Source of the DNA: Chloroflexota bacterium
Lineage (GTDB): Bacteria; Chloroflexota; Dehalococcoidia; Bin125
NCBI GenBank assembly: GCA_026707335.1
Contig: JAPOXB010000018.1
Coordinates: forward strand, 1-11,035
Direction of reading: 5' to 3'
DNA length: 11,035 nucleotides
The position numbers and the translations under genes are program-made. Below are positions 1-7,042 of the stretch, one piece after another (within the stretch, counting starts at the first letter, position 1; each line of letters begins with the position of its first letter). A model generated the notes under the pieces. That model did no database searches. It saw only the letters and a list, made by a program, of their open reading frames with translations, and was not told the origin of the DNA.

Positions 1-12
1 GGTGAGGTCGGG

Positions 13-1422
13 CTAGCTGCCGCTGACGGTCAACTTCGACATGCGCAGGGTGGGCGCCGCCGCACTGCCGAACCACTGCACGTCCGTGCCCACGGCGTCG
101 ATCGACGCGAGCATCTCGGTCAGGTTGCCGGAGACGTTGATCTCGCTGACGGGCTCCGCGAGGCGGCCGTCGCGGATCCACAGGCCCGCCGCCCCGCGAG
201 AAAAATCGCCCGTGGTCAGGTTGATGCCGAATCCCATCAGGCTCGTCAGGTAGAGGCCGTCCTCCACCTCGGCGATGATCTGCTCGGGCGAGTGATCGCC
301 CGCCTGCATGACCAGGTTGCCGGCGCCGACGCCCGGCAGGCTGCCCACATCGCGGACGGCCGAGCCCGTGCTCACGCGGCCGAGGCGGCGGGCGTTGTAG
401 GTGTCGCAGAGGAAGGTCTGGAAGACGCCGTCCTCGAACAGCACGTTGCGGCGCGTGGCGATGCCCTCGCCGTCGAAGGGGCGCGAGCCCAGCCGCCCCG
501 GCAGCCGCGGGTCGTCGCCGACGCTGACGAGCGGCGAGGCGACGGCGTCCCCCTCGCGCCCGGCCAGGAACGTGCTGCGGCGGTAGAGCGCCTCGCCGTC
601 GGCCGCGTTCGCGATCGTGCGCAGCAGGCCGGCGGCCATGCGCGGCTCCCAGACCACGGGCGCCGTCGTCGTGCCGGCCTTGCGCGCGCCGAGCTGCCGC
701 AGGGCCCGGGCCGCCGCCTCGCGCCCCACCACGGCCGCATCCTCCAGCCGGTGCAACTGCCGCTCCGCGCTGAACCAGTAGTCGTTGCGCAGGCGGCCGT
801 CGGGCTCGGCGGCCATGACCTCGACGCCGAGCGAGGCCGACGTGCCCAGGTAGCTGCCGGCGAAGCCGTTGCTGTCGGCCAGCGCGACCTCGGCGACGCG
901 GGTGCTGCAACTGCCGCCGCCGCTGTTCTCGATGCGGCGGTCGGCGTCCAGCGCGGCCTGCTCGCAGGCCAGCGCGCGGTCGATGCGCTCACGGGCCTCC
1001 ATCGCATCGACGGCCTCGTCGTAGAGCTGCAGCTCGTCGCGGGCGGTGGCCTGGTCGGCGGGGTCTGGCAGCCCGGCGTGCTCGTCCGGCTCCGAGATGG
1101 CCGCCAGCCCCAGCGCATCAGCGACGATCTGATCGAGCGCCTCGTCGGAGACGTCGGCGCTCGACACGACCGCCTGCCGCCCGTCGACGATGACGCGCAG
1201 TCCCACCGCCCGGGAGGCGGCGTCCTTGACGGTCTCCAGCTTCTGCAGCCGCACCGTGACGGAGGAGTCGCGCGAGGCGACGACCATTGCGTCGCACTCG
1301 AAGCGGCCGGCGTGGCCGCCCGCCGCCGTTCGGGCCTTCTCGACGACGCGCCGGGCCACCTCCAGCGGCGCCACGGCAGGCGTCGCCGCCTCGGGCGCCG
1401 CCCCGCGCCCGGCGGCGCTCAT
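13..1422 (-). CDS. pmbA: TldE/PmbA-type subunit of the TldD-TldE metalloprotease
   Basis: This 469-residue protein is the non-catalytic partner of TldD. In Enterobacteria the TldD-TldE complex is a cytoplasmic protease that trims unfolded or modified peptides, including the microcin B17 leader, and it has been linked to CcdA turnover. Family features seen are the RRNVLFEDG strand followed by a TFLCDTYNARR segment, the G-rich DVGSLPGVGAGNLVM stretch, the GFGINLTTGDFSRGAAG region, and a C-terminal PVSEINVSGNL block, all typical of PmbA. The HExxxH zinc motif of TldD is absent, as expected for this subunit. Length is close to the roughly 450 residues usual for the family; the first 25 or so Ala-rich residues look like a lineage-specific extension. 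The ATG start overlaps the tldD stop in an ATGA, so translation is probably coupled; only a weak GGCGGG lies upstream. The stop is a TAG near the window start. The family call is firm; the physiological substrate is unknown. Confidence 0.93.
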   Translation of the reverse strand: MSAAGRGAAPEAATPAVAPLEVARRVVEKARTAAGGHAGRFECDAMVVASRDSSVTVRLQKLETVKDAASRAVGLRVIVDGRQAVVSSADVSDEALDQIVADALGLAAISEPDEHAGLPDPADQATARDELQLYDEAVDAMEARERIDRALACEQAALDADRRIENSGGGSCSTRVAEVALADSNGFAGSYLGTSASLGVEVMAAEPDGRLRNDYWFSAERQLHRLEDAAVVGREAAARALRQLGARKAGTTTAPVVWEPRMAAGLLRTIANAADGEALYRRSTFLAGREGDAVASPLVSVGDDPRLPGRLGSRPFDGEGIATRRNVLFEDGVFQTFLCDTYNARRLGRVSTGSAVRDVGSLPGVGAGNLVMQAGDHSPEQIIAEVEDGLYLTSLMGFGINLTTGDFSRGAAGLWIRDGRLAEPVSEINVSGNLTEMLASIDAVGTDVQWFGSAAAPTLRMSKLTVSGS

Positions 1423-2885
1423 GCGCGCATCCCGCCGTGGACCTGCGTGCCCCCCACCGTGACGGCGTCGATCAGCACGGTGGGGATACCAACGCCCACC
1501 GGCACCGACTGCCCGTCCTTGCCGCAGGTCCAGCGGCCGTCGCTGAGGGCGAAGTCGTGGCCCACGCCGCTGACCTTCGAGAGCACGTCGGGACCGTTGC
1601 CGATCAGGTTGACGTCGCGGATCGGCGCGGTGATGCGCCCGCCCTCGATCAGGTAGCCCTCGGTGACGGAGAAGACGAAGTCGCCGTTGCTGATGTTGAC
1701 CTGGCCGCCCGAGAAGGCCTTGCAGTAGACGCCGAAGTCCACGCGCCGGACCAGGTCCTCGGGGTCCGACTCGCCGGGCGTCATGTAGGTGTTGGTCATC
1801 CGCGGCATGGGGTAGTGCCGGAACGACTGCCGGCGCCCGTTGCCGCTCGAGCCGACCGCGTAGTGCCGGCCGCTGATCCGGTCCTGCATGTAGCCCGCCA
1901 GGACGCCGTCCTCGATCAGCAGGTTGCGGCGGGCGGGGGCGCCCTCGTCGTCGACGTTGATGGAGCCGCGGCTGTTCTGGACCGTGGCGTCGTCGATCAC
2001 CGTGACCAGCTCCGAGGCGACGGGCTTGCCCACGCGGTCGGTGTAGTTGCTCGTCTTCTTGCGGTTGAAATCGGCCTCCAGGCCGTGGCCGACCGCCTCG
2101 TGCAGCAGGATGCCGGAGTCGCCGGCGGCGAGCACGACGGGGAAGCTGCCGGCCGGCGCGTCGCGGGCGTCCTGCTGGAGGACGGCCTGGCGGGCCGCCT
2201 CCTCGGCCAGCGCGGCTGGCGTGTGCGTCTCGAAGTACTCCATGCCCAGCCGGCCGCCGCCGCCCCAGCGGGCCGTCCGCCGCGACTCCTCCACCTCGGA
2301 GAGGCAGCCGACGTTGAAGCGCAGCAGCGGCTGCAGGTCCGAGACGAGCGCCCCATCGCTGGTGGCGACCATGACCCGCTTCTCCTCGTCGACGAAGCTC
2401 ACATCGACGCGCGCGATCGAGGGGTGATAGCGGCGCGCCGCCTCGTCGGCGCGGCGGATCAGGTCCACCTTGTCGGCCAGCGGCGCGGCGCCGGTCGGCG
2501 CGGGCACGGCGTAGCGATCGGCCTCGTAGTCGCGGGCGGTGACGTCGACGGGCCCGGGCGAGCCGTCGCCGTCGCTGATCTGCGCGGCGGCCGCGGCGGC
2601 GCGCCGCATCGCGTCGAGCGAGAGGTCCTCGGTGAAGGCGTAGCCGATCGCGTCGCCGCGCACGACGCGCACGCCGACGCCCTGGGAGAGCGCCGCGTGC
2701 GACGACTTGACGCGCTGGTCCTCGAAGCTGATGGCGCCCGAGCGCTTGTGCTCGAAAAAAAGCTCCGCGAAGTCGCCGCCGCGCGCGAGGGCCGCGCCGA
2801 GCAGGCTCTCCATCGCGGCTTCGTCGATCGAGAAGCGGTCGTTGAAGAACTGCGCCACGGAGCGGTCGGCGGGGGAGGCGGTCAC
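1419..2885 (-). CDS. tldD: TldD zinc metalloprotease subunit
   Basis: This is the catalytic subunit of the TldD-TldE protease, 488 residues against about 480 in well-studied homologues. The HExxxH zinc motif is seen as HEAVGHGLE, with His262, Glu263 (catalytic base) and His267, followed by DFNRKKTSNY. The third zinc ligand expected in the family is present as Cys454 within TCGKDGQSVPVG. The N-terminal GVRVVRGDAIGYAFTEDLS block and the central GSSGNGRRQSFRHYPMPRMTNTY block are also standard. All key residues are intact, so the enzyme should be active. The start is GTG, chosen because a GGAGG lies 7 nt upstream and the N-terminus lines up with the family. It is the first gene of a two-gene operon with pmbA. 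The complex is thought to pull peptides through a narrow cleft and degrade them in the cytoplasm. I see no nearby modified-peptide precursor gene, so a general peptide-turnover role is more likely here than a dedicated maturation role. Confidence 0.96.
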   Translation of the reverse strand: MTASPADRSVAQFFNDRFSIDEAAMESLLGAALARGGDFAELFFEHKRSGAISFEDQRVKSSHAALSQGVGVRVVRGDAIGYAFTEDLSLDAMRRAAAAAAQISDGDGSPGPVDVTARDYEADRYAVPAPTGAAPLADKVDLIRRADEAARRYHPSIARVDVSFVDEEKRVMVATSDGALVSDLQPLLRFNVGCLSEVEESRRTARWGGGGRLGMEYFETHTPAALAEEAARQAVLQQDARDAPAGSFPVVLAAGDSGILLHEAVGHGLEADFNRKKTSNYTDRVGKPVASELVTVIDDATVQNSRGSINVDDEGAPARRNLLIEDGVLAGYMQDRISGRHYAVGSSGNGRRQSFRHYPMPRMTNTYMTPGESDPEDLVRRVDFGVYCKAFSGGQVNISNGDFVFSVTEGYLIEGGRITAPIRDVNLIGNGPDVLSKVSGVGHDFALSDGRWTCGKDGQSVPVGVGIPTVLIDAVTVGGTQVHGGMRA

Positions 2886-2892
2886 GGGCGTT

Positions 2893-2897
2893 CCTCC
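2893..2897 (-). promoter_or_regulatory. Ribosome binding site fixing the tldD GTG start
   Basis: GGAGG on the minus strand lies 7 nt before the GTG at 2885. It is one of the clearest Shine-Dalgarno sites in the window and supports the non-ATG start. Confidence 0.75.
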
Positions 2898-2915
2898 AGA
2901 TGGATCGGGACTCTC

Positions 2916-2921
2916 AGTGTA
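2916..2921 (-). promoter_or_regulatory. Possible -10 box for tldD-pmbA
   Basis: TACACT on the minus strand matches TATAAT at four of six positions. Transcription from it would begin near 2909 and give a short leader of about 24 nt containing the GGAGG. No convincing -35 box lies 16-18 bp upstream, so this is weak and rests on the same hexamer recurring before other genes in the window. Confidence 0.3.
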
Positions 2922-3030
2922 CCGGCCGCCGGGGCATCGAGAGGGCGCGGTCCCGCGCGGGCGCTATCCTGCGGCGGGCGATGCCGTGGCGCGCCCACCG
3001 GCCCGACAGCGTACGGGCCCAGGACGCCCG

Positions 3031-3050
3031 CAGACAATGGCAGACAATGG
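3031..3050 (+). repeat. Perfect 10-bp tandem duplication before the SnoaL-like gene
   Basis: The 10-mer CAGACAATGG occurs twice back to back; the second copy ends inside the GGAGG ribosome binding site of the gene at 3059. Each copy contains an ATG. The first ATG is out of frame; the second (3047) is in frame and four codons upstream of the chosen start. It is probably a small replication-slippage duplication, with possible effects on start choice. Confidence 0.8.
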
Positions 3051-3053
3051 AGG
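3049..3053 (+). promoter_or_regulatory. Ribosome binding site of the SnoaL-like gene
   Basis: GGAGG is followed by 5 nt and then the ATG at 3059. It decides the start, since the open frame itself continues upstream to 2900 without a stop. Confidence 0.7.
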
Positions 3054-3058
3054 AGACG

Positions 3059-3433
3059 ATGGCACTCACAACGGCGGACCGGGTGGAGATTCTCGACTTG
3101 GCCGCTCGCTACAACTTCGCGATCGACGAGGTCGATGCGGAGGGCTGGGCGGCGACCTTCACGCCCGACGGCGTCTTCGACGCGGGGCGCGGCGAGGTCG
3201 TGGGCACGGAGGCGCTGGCGGCCTTCGTGCACGCCTTCCAGGAGCACATGGCCGGCACGGAGCACTGGACGAACAACCACGTGATCGACGGGGACGGCGA
3301 GCAGGCCACGCACCGCTGCTACCTGAACCTGATCCGGGGCGAGAGCGGCGAGAGCATCATCCGGGCGAAGTACAGCGACACGCTCGTCAAGGTCGGCGGG
3401 CAGTGGAAGTTCTCGCGGCGCGTCGTCCGCTAG
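3059..3433 (+). CDS. SnoaL/NTF2-like small protein
   Basis: This 124-residue protein has the pattern of the SnoaL-like branch of the NTF2 fold, a cone-shaped alpha+beta barrel used both by small enzymes (isomerases, cyclases, dehydratases, hydroxylases) and by ligand-binding proteins. Seen are an N-terminal helix (DRVEILDLAARYNFAIDEVD), then WAATFTPDGVFDAG, a central helix containing FVHAFQEHM, a TEHWTNNHVIDGDGEQATHRCY strand pair, and a terminal YSDTLVKVGGQWKFSRR block, all in the usual order and at the usual length. The His and Asn in HWTNNH and the Asp of the first strand line the pocket in relatives, but the reaction cannot be read from sequence. The frame is open back to 2900; I chose the ATG at 3059 because of the GGAGG and because the domain starts there. 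A TATCCT at 2965-2970 is a possible but weak -10 box. It is monocistronic, divergent from tldD, and ends 12 bp before the convergent LysM gene. Confidence 0.88.
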   Translation: MALTTADRVEILDLAARYNFAIDEVDAEGWAATFTPDGVFDAGRGEVVGTEALAAFVHAFQEHMAGTEHWTNNHVIDGDGEQATHRCYLNLIRGESGESIIRAKYSDTLVKVGGQWKFSRRVVR

Positions 3434-3445
3434 GGCCGGCCTGCG

Positions 3446-4738
3446 CTACTCGATCGGATCGAGGAAGCCCCGCGGGATCTGCAGCACCTGCCCGATCAGG
3501 ATCGGGTCGGCCGGGTCGATCCCGTTCAGCGCCGCGATCGCATCGACGGTCGTGGCCAGTTCCTGGGCGATGAGGAAGAGCGTGTCGCCCGAGGCGACCG
3601 TCCACACGACCACGTCGGTCCAGCCGAGCAGCGCTTCGGTCGCGGTCGGCGCATCGTCGGGGGCGGCCTCCCCGGCGCCGTCCTCGGTCGCACCGTCGCC
3701 GTCGTCGGTCCCGGTCGGCGCTTCGGCGCCGTCGCCGTCGTCGGTCTCGTCGGTGTCGTCGGTGTCGTCGGCGGCGGCGCCCTCCTCGGGAGGCGGGGAC
3801 TCGTCCGTCGCTGCGGCGGCGGGCTCAACCACCGGCTCGAAATCCAGGTCCTCCCTGAAGCCAATCGGCACGCCGAGCACCTGGCCCACCTGGATGGTGT
3901 TCACGTCGGCGATGCCGTTGAAGACCGCGATCGCCTCGACGGTCGTGTTGTACACGGCGGCGATCGCCCCCAGGCTGTCGCCCGCCTCGACGACGTGCTC
4001 GGTCAGCTCGGTCCAGTTGAAGAGCCGCTCACGCGGGGTGAGGGACGACTCGGGCTCCTCCGCCGCCGGCGGTGAGGCGGCGGCCTGTTCGCCGGCCTGC
4101 TCCCCGGCCGCGTCTTCCTCGGCCGCTGGCTCCCCAGATGCCTGGTCCTCGGCCGCCTGCTCCCCGGACGCGGCCTGACCCGCGCCCTGCTGTGCGGCGG
4201 CCGCCTGCCCGTCCTCCGCCGACGGGGCATCCCCCTCCGCGGCCTGGGCGGGGGGGTCGCCGCCGGTCTCGCTGGGCTGCGCCTGCTGGGCCGCGCCGGC
4301 CCCGGCGTCGCCGTCCGCGTCCACGACGGCGGCCGCCTGCTCGGCGGCGGGCTCGTCTTCGTCGTCGAGGATCGCGAAGCCCACGCCGATCGCGGCGGGG
4401 ATCAGCATCGCAAAGAAGATGAACGCCAGCCCCTGGGGGGAGGTGATCAAGTCGAACAAGCCGCCGCCGAAGATCCGTTCGCTGATCGACGGACCGGGCG
4501 GGTGCGCGACCACGCCCCGATAGACCGGGCAGCGCTGGTAGCGGGCCGACAGGCAGAAGCGGCCCTGGATGTCGGAGCGGATGCGGTGCGGGCTGGGCGG
4601 TTTGTAGCAGCGATGCTCGCCGTCCGGCGCCGCCTCGACCAGGGCCGGGTCGCTCTGCCGCCCCACGAAGGGACAGACGGGCATCGCGACGGCGTCCGTG
4701 CCGCCGACCTCGCGCGGCTCGCCCATCGGATCATTCAT
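3446..4738 (-). CDS. Membrane-anchored LysM protein with N-terminal Cys domain
   Basis: Residues 1-90 carry four cysteines (22, 44, 62, 70) with His42, in a pattern of CPFVG, DP, HRC, Q, FCL and CPVY. I recognise this as a recurring N-terminal module in Chloroflexota proteins; metal binding is plausible but unproven. One hydrophobic helix follows at about 103-124, flanked by Arg on the N side and DDEDE on the C side, which predicts N-terminus in and C-terminus out. Residues 130-230 are low complexity (Ala, Gln, Glu, Gly). LysM 1 is at about 248-291 (VVEAGDSLGAIA, ending VGQVLGVP), then comes a Thr/Asp/Gly-rich acidic linker, then LysM 2 at about 378-422 (VASGDTLFLIA, ending IGQVLQIP). LysM domains bind N-acetylglucosamine-containing glycan such as peptidoglycan, so the protein probably ties the membrane to the wall. 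No catalytic domain is visible. The ATG at 4738 lacks a clear ribosome binding site; ATGs at residues 5 and 19 are alternatives, and all keep the Cys module. It is divergent from the M23 gene. Confidence 0.85.
   Translation of the reverse strand: MNDPMGEPREVGGTDAVAMPVCPFVGRQSDPALVEAAPDGEHRCYKPPSPHRIRSDIQGRFCLSARYQRCPVYRGVVAHPPGPSISERIFGGGLFDLITSPQGLAFIFFAMLIPAAIGVGFAILDDEDEPAAEQAAAVVDADGDAGAGAAQQAQPSETGGDPPAQAAEGDAPSAEDGQAAAAQQGAGQAASGEQAAEDQASGEPAAEEDAAGEQAGEQAAASPPAAEEPESSLTPRERLFNWTELTEHVVEAGDSLGAIAAVYNTTVEAIAVFNGIADVNTIQVGQVLGVPIGFREDLDFEPVVEPAAAATDESPPPEEGAAADDTDDTDETDDGDGAEAPTGTDDGDGATEDGAGEAAPDDAPTATEALLGWTDVVVWTVASGDTLFLIAQELATTVDAIAALNGIDPADPILIGQVLQIPRGFLDPIE
3693..3770. repeat. Low-complexity direct repeats encoding the acidic linker
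   Basis: An 18-bp sequence occurs at 3693-3710 and again at 3729-3746, encoding TDDGDG twice on the minus strand. It is followed by 9-bp near-tandem units that encode TDD/TDE triplets. A related case lies upstream in the same gene, where GCCTGCTCCCCGG occurs at 4095-4107 and 4155-4167. These repeats make the linker length likely to vary between strains. Confidence 0.7.
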
Positions 4739-4994
4739 GAGTCGGACCTGGGCATGCTGGGATCCCGTACGGCGTCATGGGGTGCATCGGCTTGCGCATA
4801 CTCTACTGCCCTTCCCGCGTATGGGGCCTGGCGGCGGTTCCGCGCGCCGCGAAGGCCCGGCGATGGGACGGCGCGCGCACGATCGCACTACCGCCCGCTC
4901 GTAGTAGCGACGCGCCCGCCCGCCTCGTACAGTGGCGCCGCTTCGGCGTCGTCGAGCGGCGGGGACTGACGCGCCACGAACGGCATTCCCTGGA
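4739..4994. promoter_or_regulatory. Divergent intergenic region between the two LysM genes
   Basis: This stretch of about 256 bp should hold the promoters of both the anchor protein and the M23 peptidase. On the plus strand a TACAGT at 4928-4933 is a candidate -10 box that would start transcription near 4940. On the minus strand TAGAGT (4800-4805) is a weak candidate. No good -35 box is seen for either. No RNA gene or convincing ORF of its own was found. Confidence 0.4.
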
Positions 4995-4997
4995 ATG
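4984..4997 (+). repeat. Small inverted repeat covering the M23 gene start codon
   Basis: CATTCC and GGAATG form a 6-bp stem with a 2-nt loop, and the ATG chosen as start lies in the right arm. No Shine-Dalgarno sequence lies in front of that ATG. Either initiation is unusual, or the true start is elsewhere (GTG at 4932 is the only longer in-frame choice visible). Confidence 0.4.
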
Positions 4998-7013
4998 TTC
5001 GCTGCTCGGCGAGCCCTCGCCCCGATCCTGATCGCCGCCATCCTGTTGCTGGCCCTGCCCGGCACGGTCCACGCGGACGTGTACGTCGTGCAGCCGGGCG
5101 ACACCCTCTCCGGGATCGCGGAGCGCTTCGGCACGACCCAGGCGGCGCTCCTGGCCGCCAACCCGCACGTCACCTCCCCCGACGTGCTCTGGGCGGGCGC
5201 CGAGCTGACCATCCCCGACGATGCGACGGAAACCGCTGCGGCCACGACTCCGGAGCGGGCCGAGGCGGCGTCCGCGTCGCCGACGGCGCGCGGCGGCGTG
5301 CGCCTGACGCACCTCGTCCAGCCGGGCGACACCCTGTCGGAGATCGCGGAGACCTACCAGACCACCACCGCGGCGATCCTGGCGCTGAACCCAGGCTACA
5401 CGGCCGACTACCTCATCGCCGGGGTCGTGCTGGTCATCCTGGATACGACCGGCGACGATGCGACCGCGTCGAATCCCCTCCGCGCGGGCGCCGGCGCGCC
5501 CCAGTCCATCGGGGAGATCCTGCCCGGATCGAGCGGGGAGAGCGTCAGCACGACGGCGCGGGTGGGCGATCAGGCGGTGTCGCTCTACACCGTCGCGCCC
5601 GGAGACACCTTCAGCGGCCTCGCCGAGCGGGCGGGCGTGACGCAACAACTGCTTGCCCGGCTGAATCCGCACGTGGACCCCCATCTGCTGTACGTCGGCG
5701 AGACGCTGTTCGTTCCCCTCGCCGATGACGGCCCCCCGGCGCGCAGCGCTCCGACCGCCGTGACCACCAGCGCTCCCTACGAGGTCGTCCCGGGCGACAC
5801 GGCCACCGGCATCGCCGAGCAGTTCGGGATCTCCCTCGCCGCGCTGCGGAGCGCGAACCCCGGCATCGACCTCGCGTTCGTGTACGTGGGCCAGGAGATC
5901 CTGGTGCCGGGCGCCCCGGCCGATCGCGCCGCCGCGGGATCGTCGCTCGACCCCGAGGCGGAACTCACCACCTACATCGTGCGCGCGGGCGACTTCGCCG
6001 AGGAGATCGCGAACCTGCACGGCATCAGCCTGGACGCCCTGGGGCAGCTCAACCCGCGCCTCGACCTGAACTTCATCAGGATCGGGCAGGCCCTGGTCGT
6101 GCCGCTGGTCGACCTGCCGCCGCCGCCGCCGGGCACGGTGGGCGCGGGACCGCCGCCCCAGTTGACCTACACCGTGCAGCCGGGCGACACGGTCAGCGGG
6201 ATCGGCCTCCAGTACGGCGCCGACGCCGCCGCGATGGCGCTGCTCAACCCGGGGCTGAACCCGAACCTGATCAGCGTGGGACAGACCCTGTTCGTGCCGG
6301 GCACCGTGCCGATCCCCACGGTCTCGCGCACGTTCGCGCCCAACTTCGGCGACTCGATCGAGTACGTCGCCGCGGCGGCCGGCGTCACGCCCCACACGCT
6401 GCTCGCGAACAACCCCGGCCTGTCGGCGGGCTACATCGGCGCGGGCACCGCGATGCGCGTGCCCGACCGCGAGGGCGTGATCGTGGATGTGCGCACCGGC
6501 GACACGCTGCAAGCGATCGCGGCCCAGTTCGGCACCACGGTGTCGGCGCTGGTCGATGCGCCCTTCAACGGCGTGACCGACCCGAACGGGCTGATCGCCG
6601 GGCAGGAAGTGCTGATCCCCATCCTCGTGCCGACCTTCGTCTGGCCCGCCCACGGCACCCTGACGGACGGCTTCGGCGTCTGCCGGTCGTGGGACTGCGG
6701 CGTGCGGCACCGCGGGGTCGACATCGCGCAGAACGGCGGCGCGCTTGTCGCGATGGCGGACGGCGTCGTGACGGCCGTCGGGGGCAGTTGGTGCTGCGGG
6801 CTGGGCTTCTTCGTGGAGATCGACCACGGCAACGGCTGGGTCAGCGTCTACGGACACCTGAACGGTCCCGCCTGGGTGTACGAGGGGCAGGTTCTCGAGG
6901 CGGGCGACCCGATCGGGGAGGTCGGCACGACGGGCTACAGCACCGGCGTGCACCTGCACCTCGAGCTGTATCACAACGAGTGGGCGCTGGACGCCCTCAA
7001 CTACCTGCCCTAG
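4995..7013 (+). CDS. Secreted M23 zinc endopeptidase with eight LysM repeats
   Basis: Starting at this ATG the protein has 672 residues and a clean signal peptide: FAARR, a hydrophobic core to residue 23, and a VHA cleavage site before Asp28. The frame is open back to a GTG at 4932, but that would put 21 Arg-rich residues ahead of the signal. LysM repeats lie at about 29-75, 104-149, 196-243, 261-306, 325-371, 390-436, 445-490 and 495-542; most start PGDT and end VPG or IP. Repeat 7 (NFGDSIEYVA) is the most divergent. The C-terminal M23 (LytM/lysostaphin-like) domain, about 545-672, has all expected zinc and catalytic residues: His572 and Asp576 in HRGVD, His621 in YGHL, and His653/His655 in HLHLE. 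It should therefore be an active enzyme cutting peptidoglycan cross-bridges or stems outside the membrane, held on the wall by the LysM array. Four Cys (CRSWDC and CC) are unusual and may form disulfides. It has the same type of repeat as the divergent LysM gene, which suggests related envelope functions. Confidence 0.93.
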   Translation: MFAARRALAPILIAAILLLALPGTVHADVYVVQPGDTLSGIAERFGTTQAALLAANPHVTSPDVLWAGAELTIPDDATETAAATTPERAEAASASPTARGGVRLTHLVQPGDTLSEIAETYQTTTAAILALNPGYTADYLIAGVVLVILDTTGDDATASNPLRAGAGAPQSIGEILPGSSGESVSTTARVGDQAVSLYTVAPGDTFSGLAERAGVTQQLLARLNPHVDPHLLYVGETLFVPLADDGPPARSAPTAVTTSAPYEVVPGDTATGIAEQFGISLAALRSANPGIDLAFVYVGQEILVPGAPADRAAAGSSLDPEAELTTYIVRAGDFAEEIANLHGISLDALGQLNPRLDLNFIRIGQALVVPLVDLPPPPPGTVGAGPPPQLTYTVQPGDTVSGIGLQYGADAAAMALLNPGLNPNLISVGQTLFVPGTVPIPTVSRTFAPNFGDSIEYVAAAAGVTPHTLLANNPGLSAGYIGAGTAMRVPDREGVIVDVRTGDTLQAIAAQFGTTVSALVDAPFNGVTDPNGLIAGQEVLIPILVPTFVWPAHGTLTDGFGVCRSWDCGVRHRGVDIAQNGGALVAMADGVVTAVGGSWCCGLGFFVEIDHGNGWVSVYGHLNGPAWVYEGQVLEAGDPIGEVGTTGYSTGVHLHLELYHNEWALDALNYLP

Positions 7014-7027
7014 CGCCGCCCGGCGCT
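7012..7027. terminator. Weak GC hairpin between convergent genes
   Basis: AGCGCC and GGCGCT pair as a 6-bp stem around a 4-nt loop, beginning within the stop codon of the M23 gene and lying before the end of the convergent gene. There is no T-tract on either strand, so an intrinsic terminator is uncertain. Confidence 0.3.
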
Positions 7028-7042
7028 CGCCCGAATCGGGAG

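Noticed and set aside
2900..3058. N-terminal extension of the SnoaL-like protein by 53 residues
   Set aside because: The extension is Arg-rich, lacks a ribosome binding site and precedes a good GGAGG at the domain boundary.
1287..3284. A 665-codon open frame on the plus strand opposite tldD and pmbA
   Set aside because: It is an antisense shadow of two well-supported genes with low-complexity Ala/Arg/Val content.
2882..3313. A 143-codon minus-strand frame whose stop overlaps the tldD GTG, suggesting a small gene ahead of tldD or a peptide precursor for TldDE
   Set aside because: Most of it lies opposite the SnoaL-like gene, it has no precursor-like leader or core, and the stop/start overlap is explained by chance.
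6117..6132. CCG triplet run
   Set aside because: It simply encodes a short proline linker between LysM repeats 5 and 6.
7030..7040. CCCGA-A-TCGGG palindrome between the convergent genes
   Set aside because: The stem is only 5 bp with a 1-nt centre, expected by chance in GC-rich DNA, and cannot form a stable hairpin loop.
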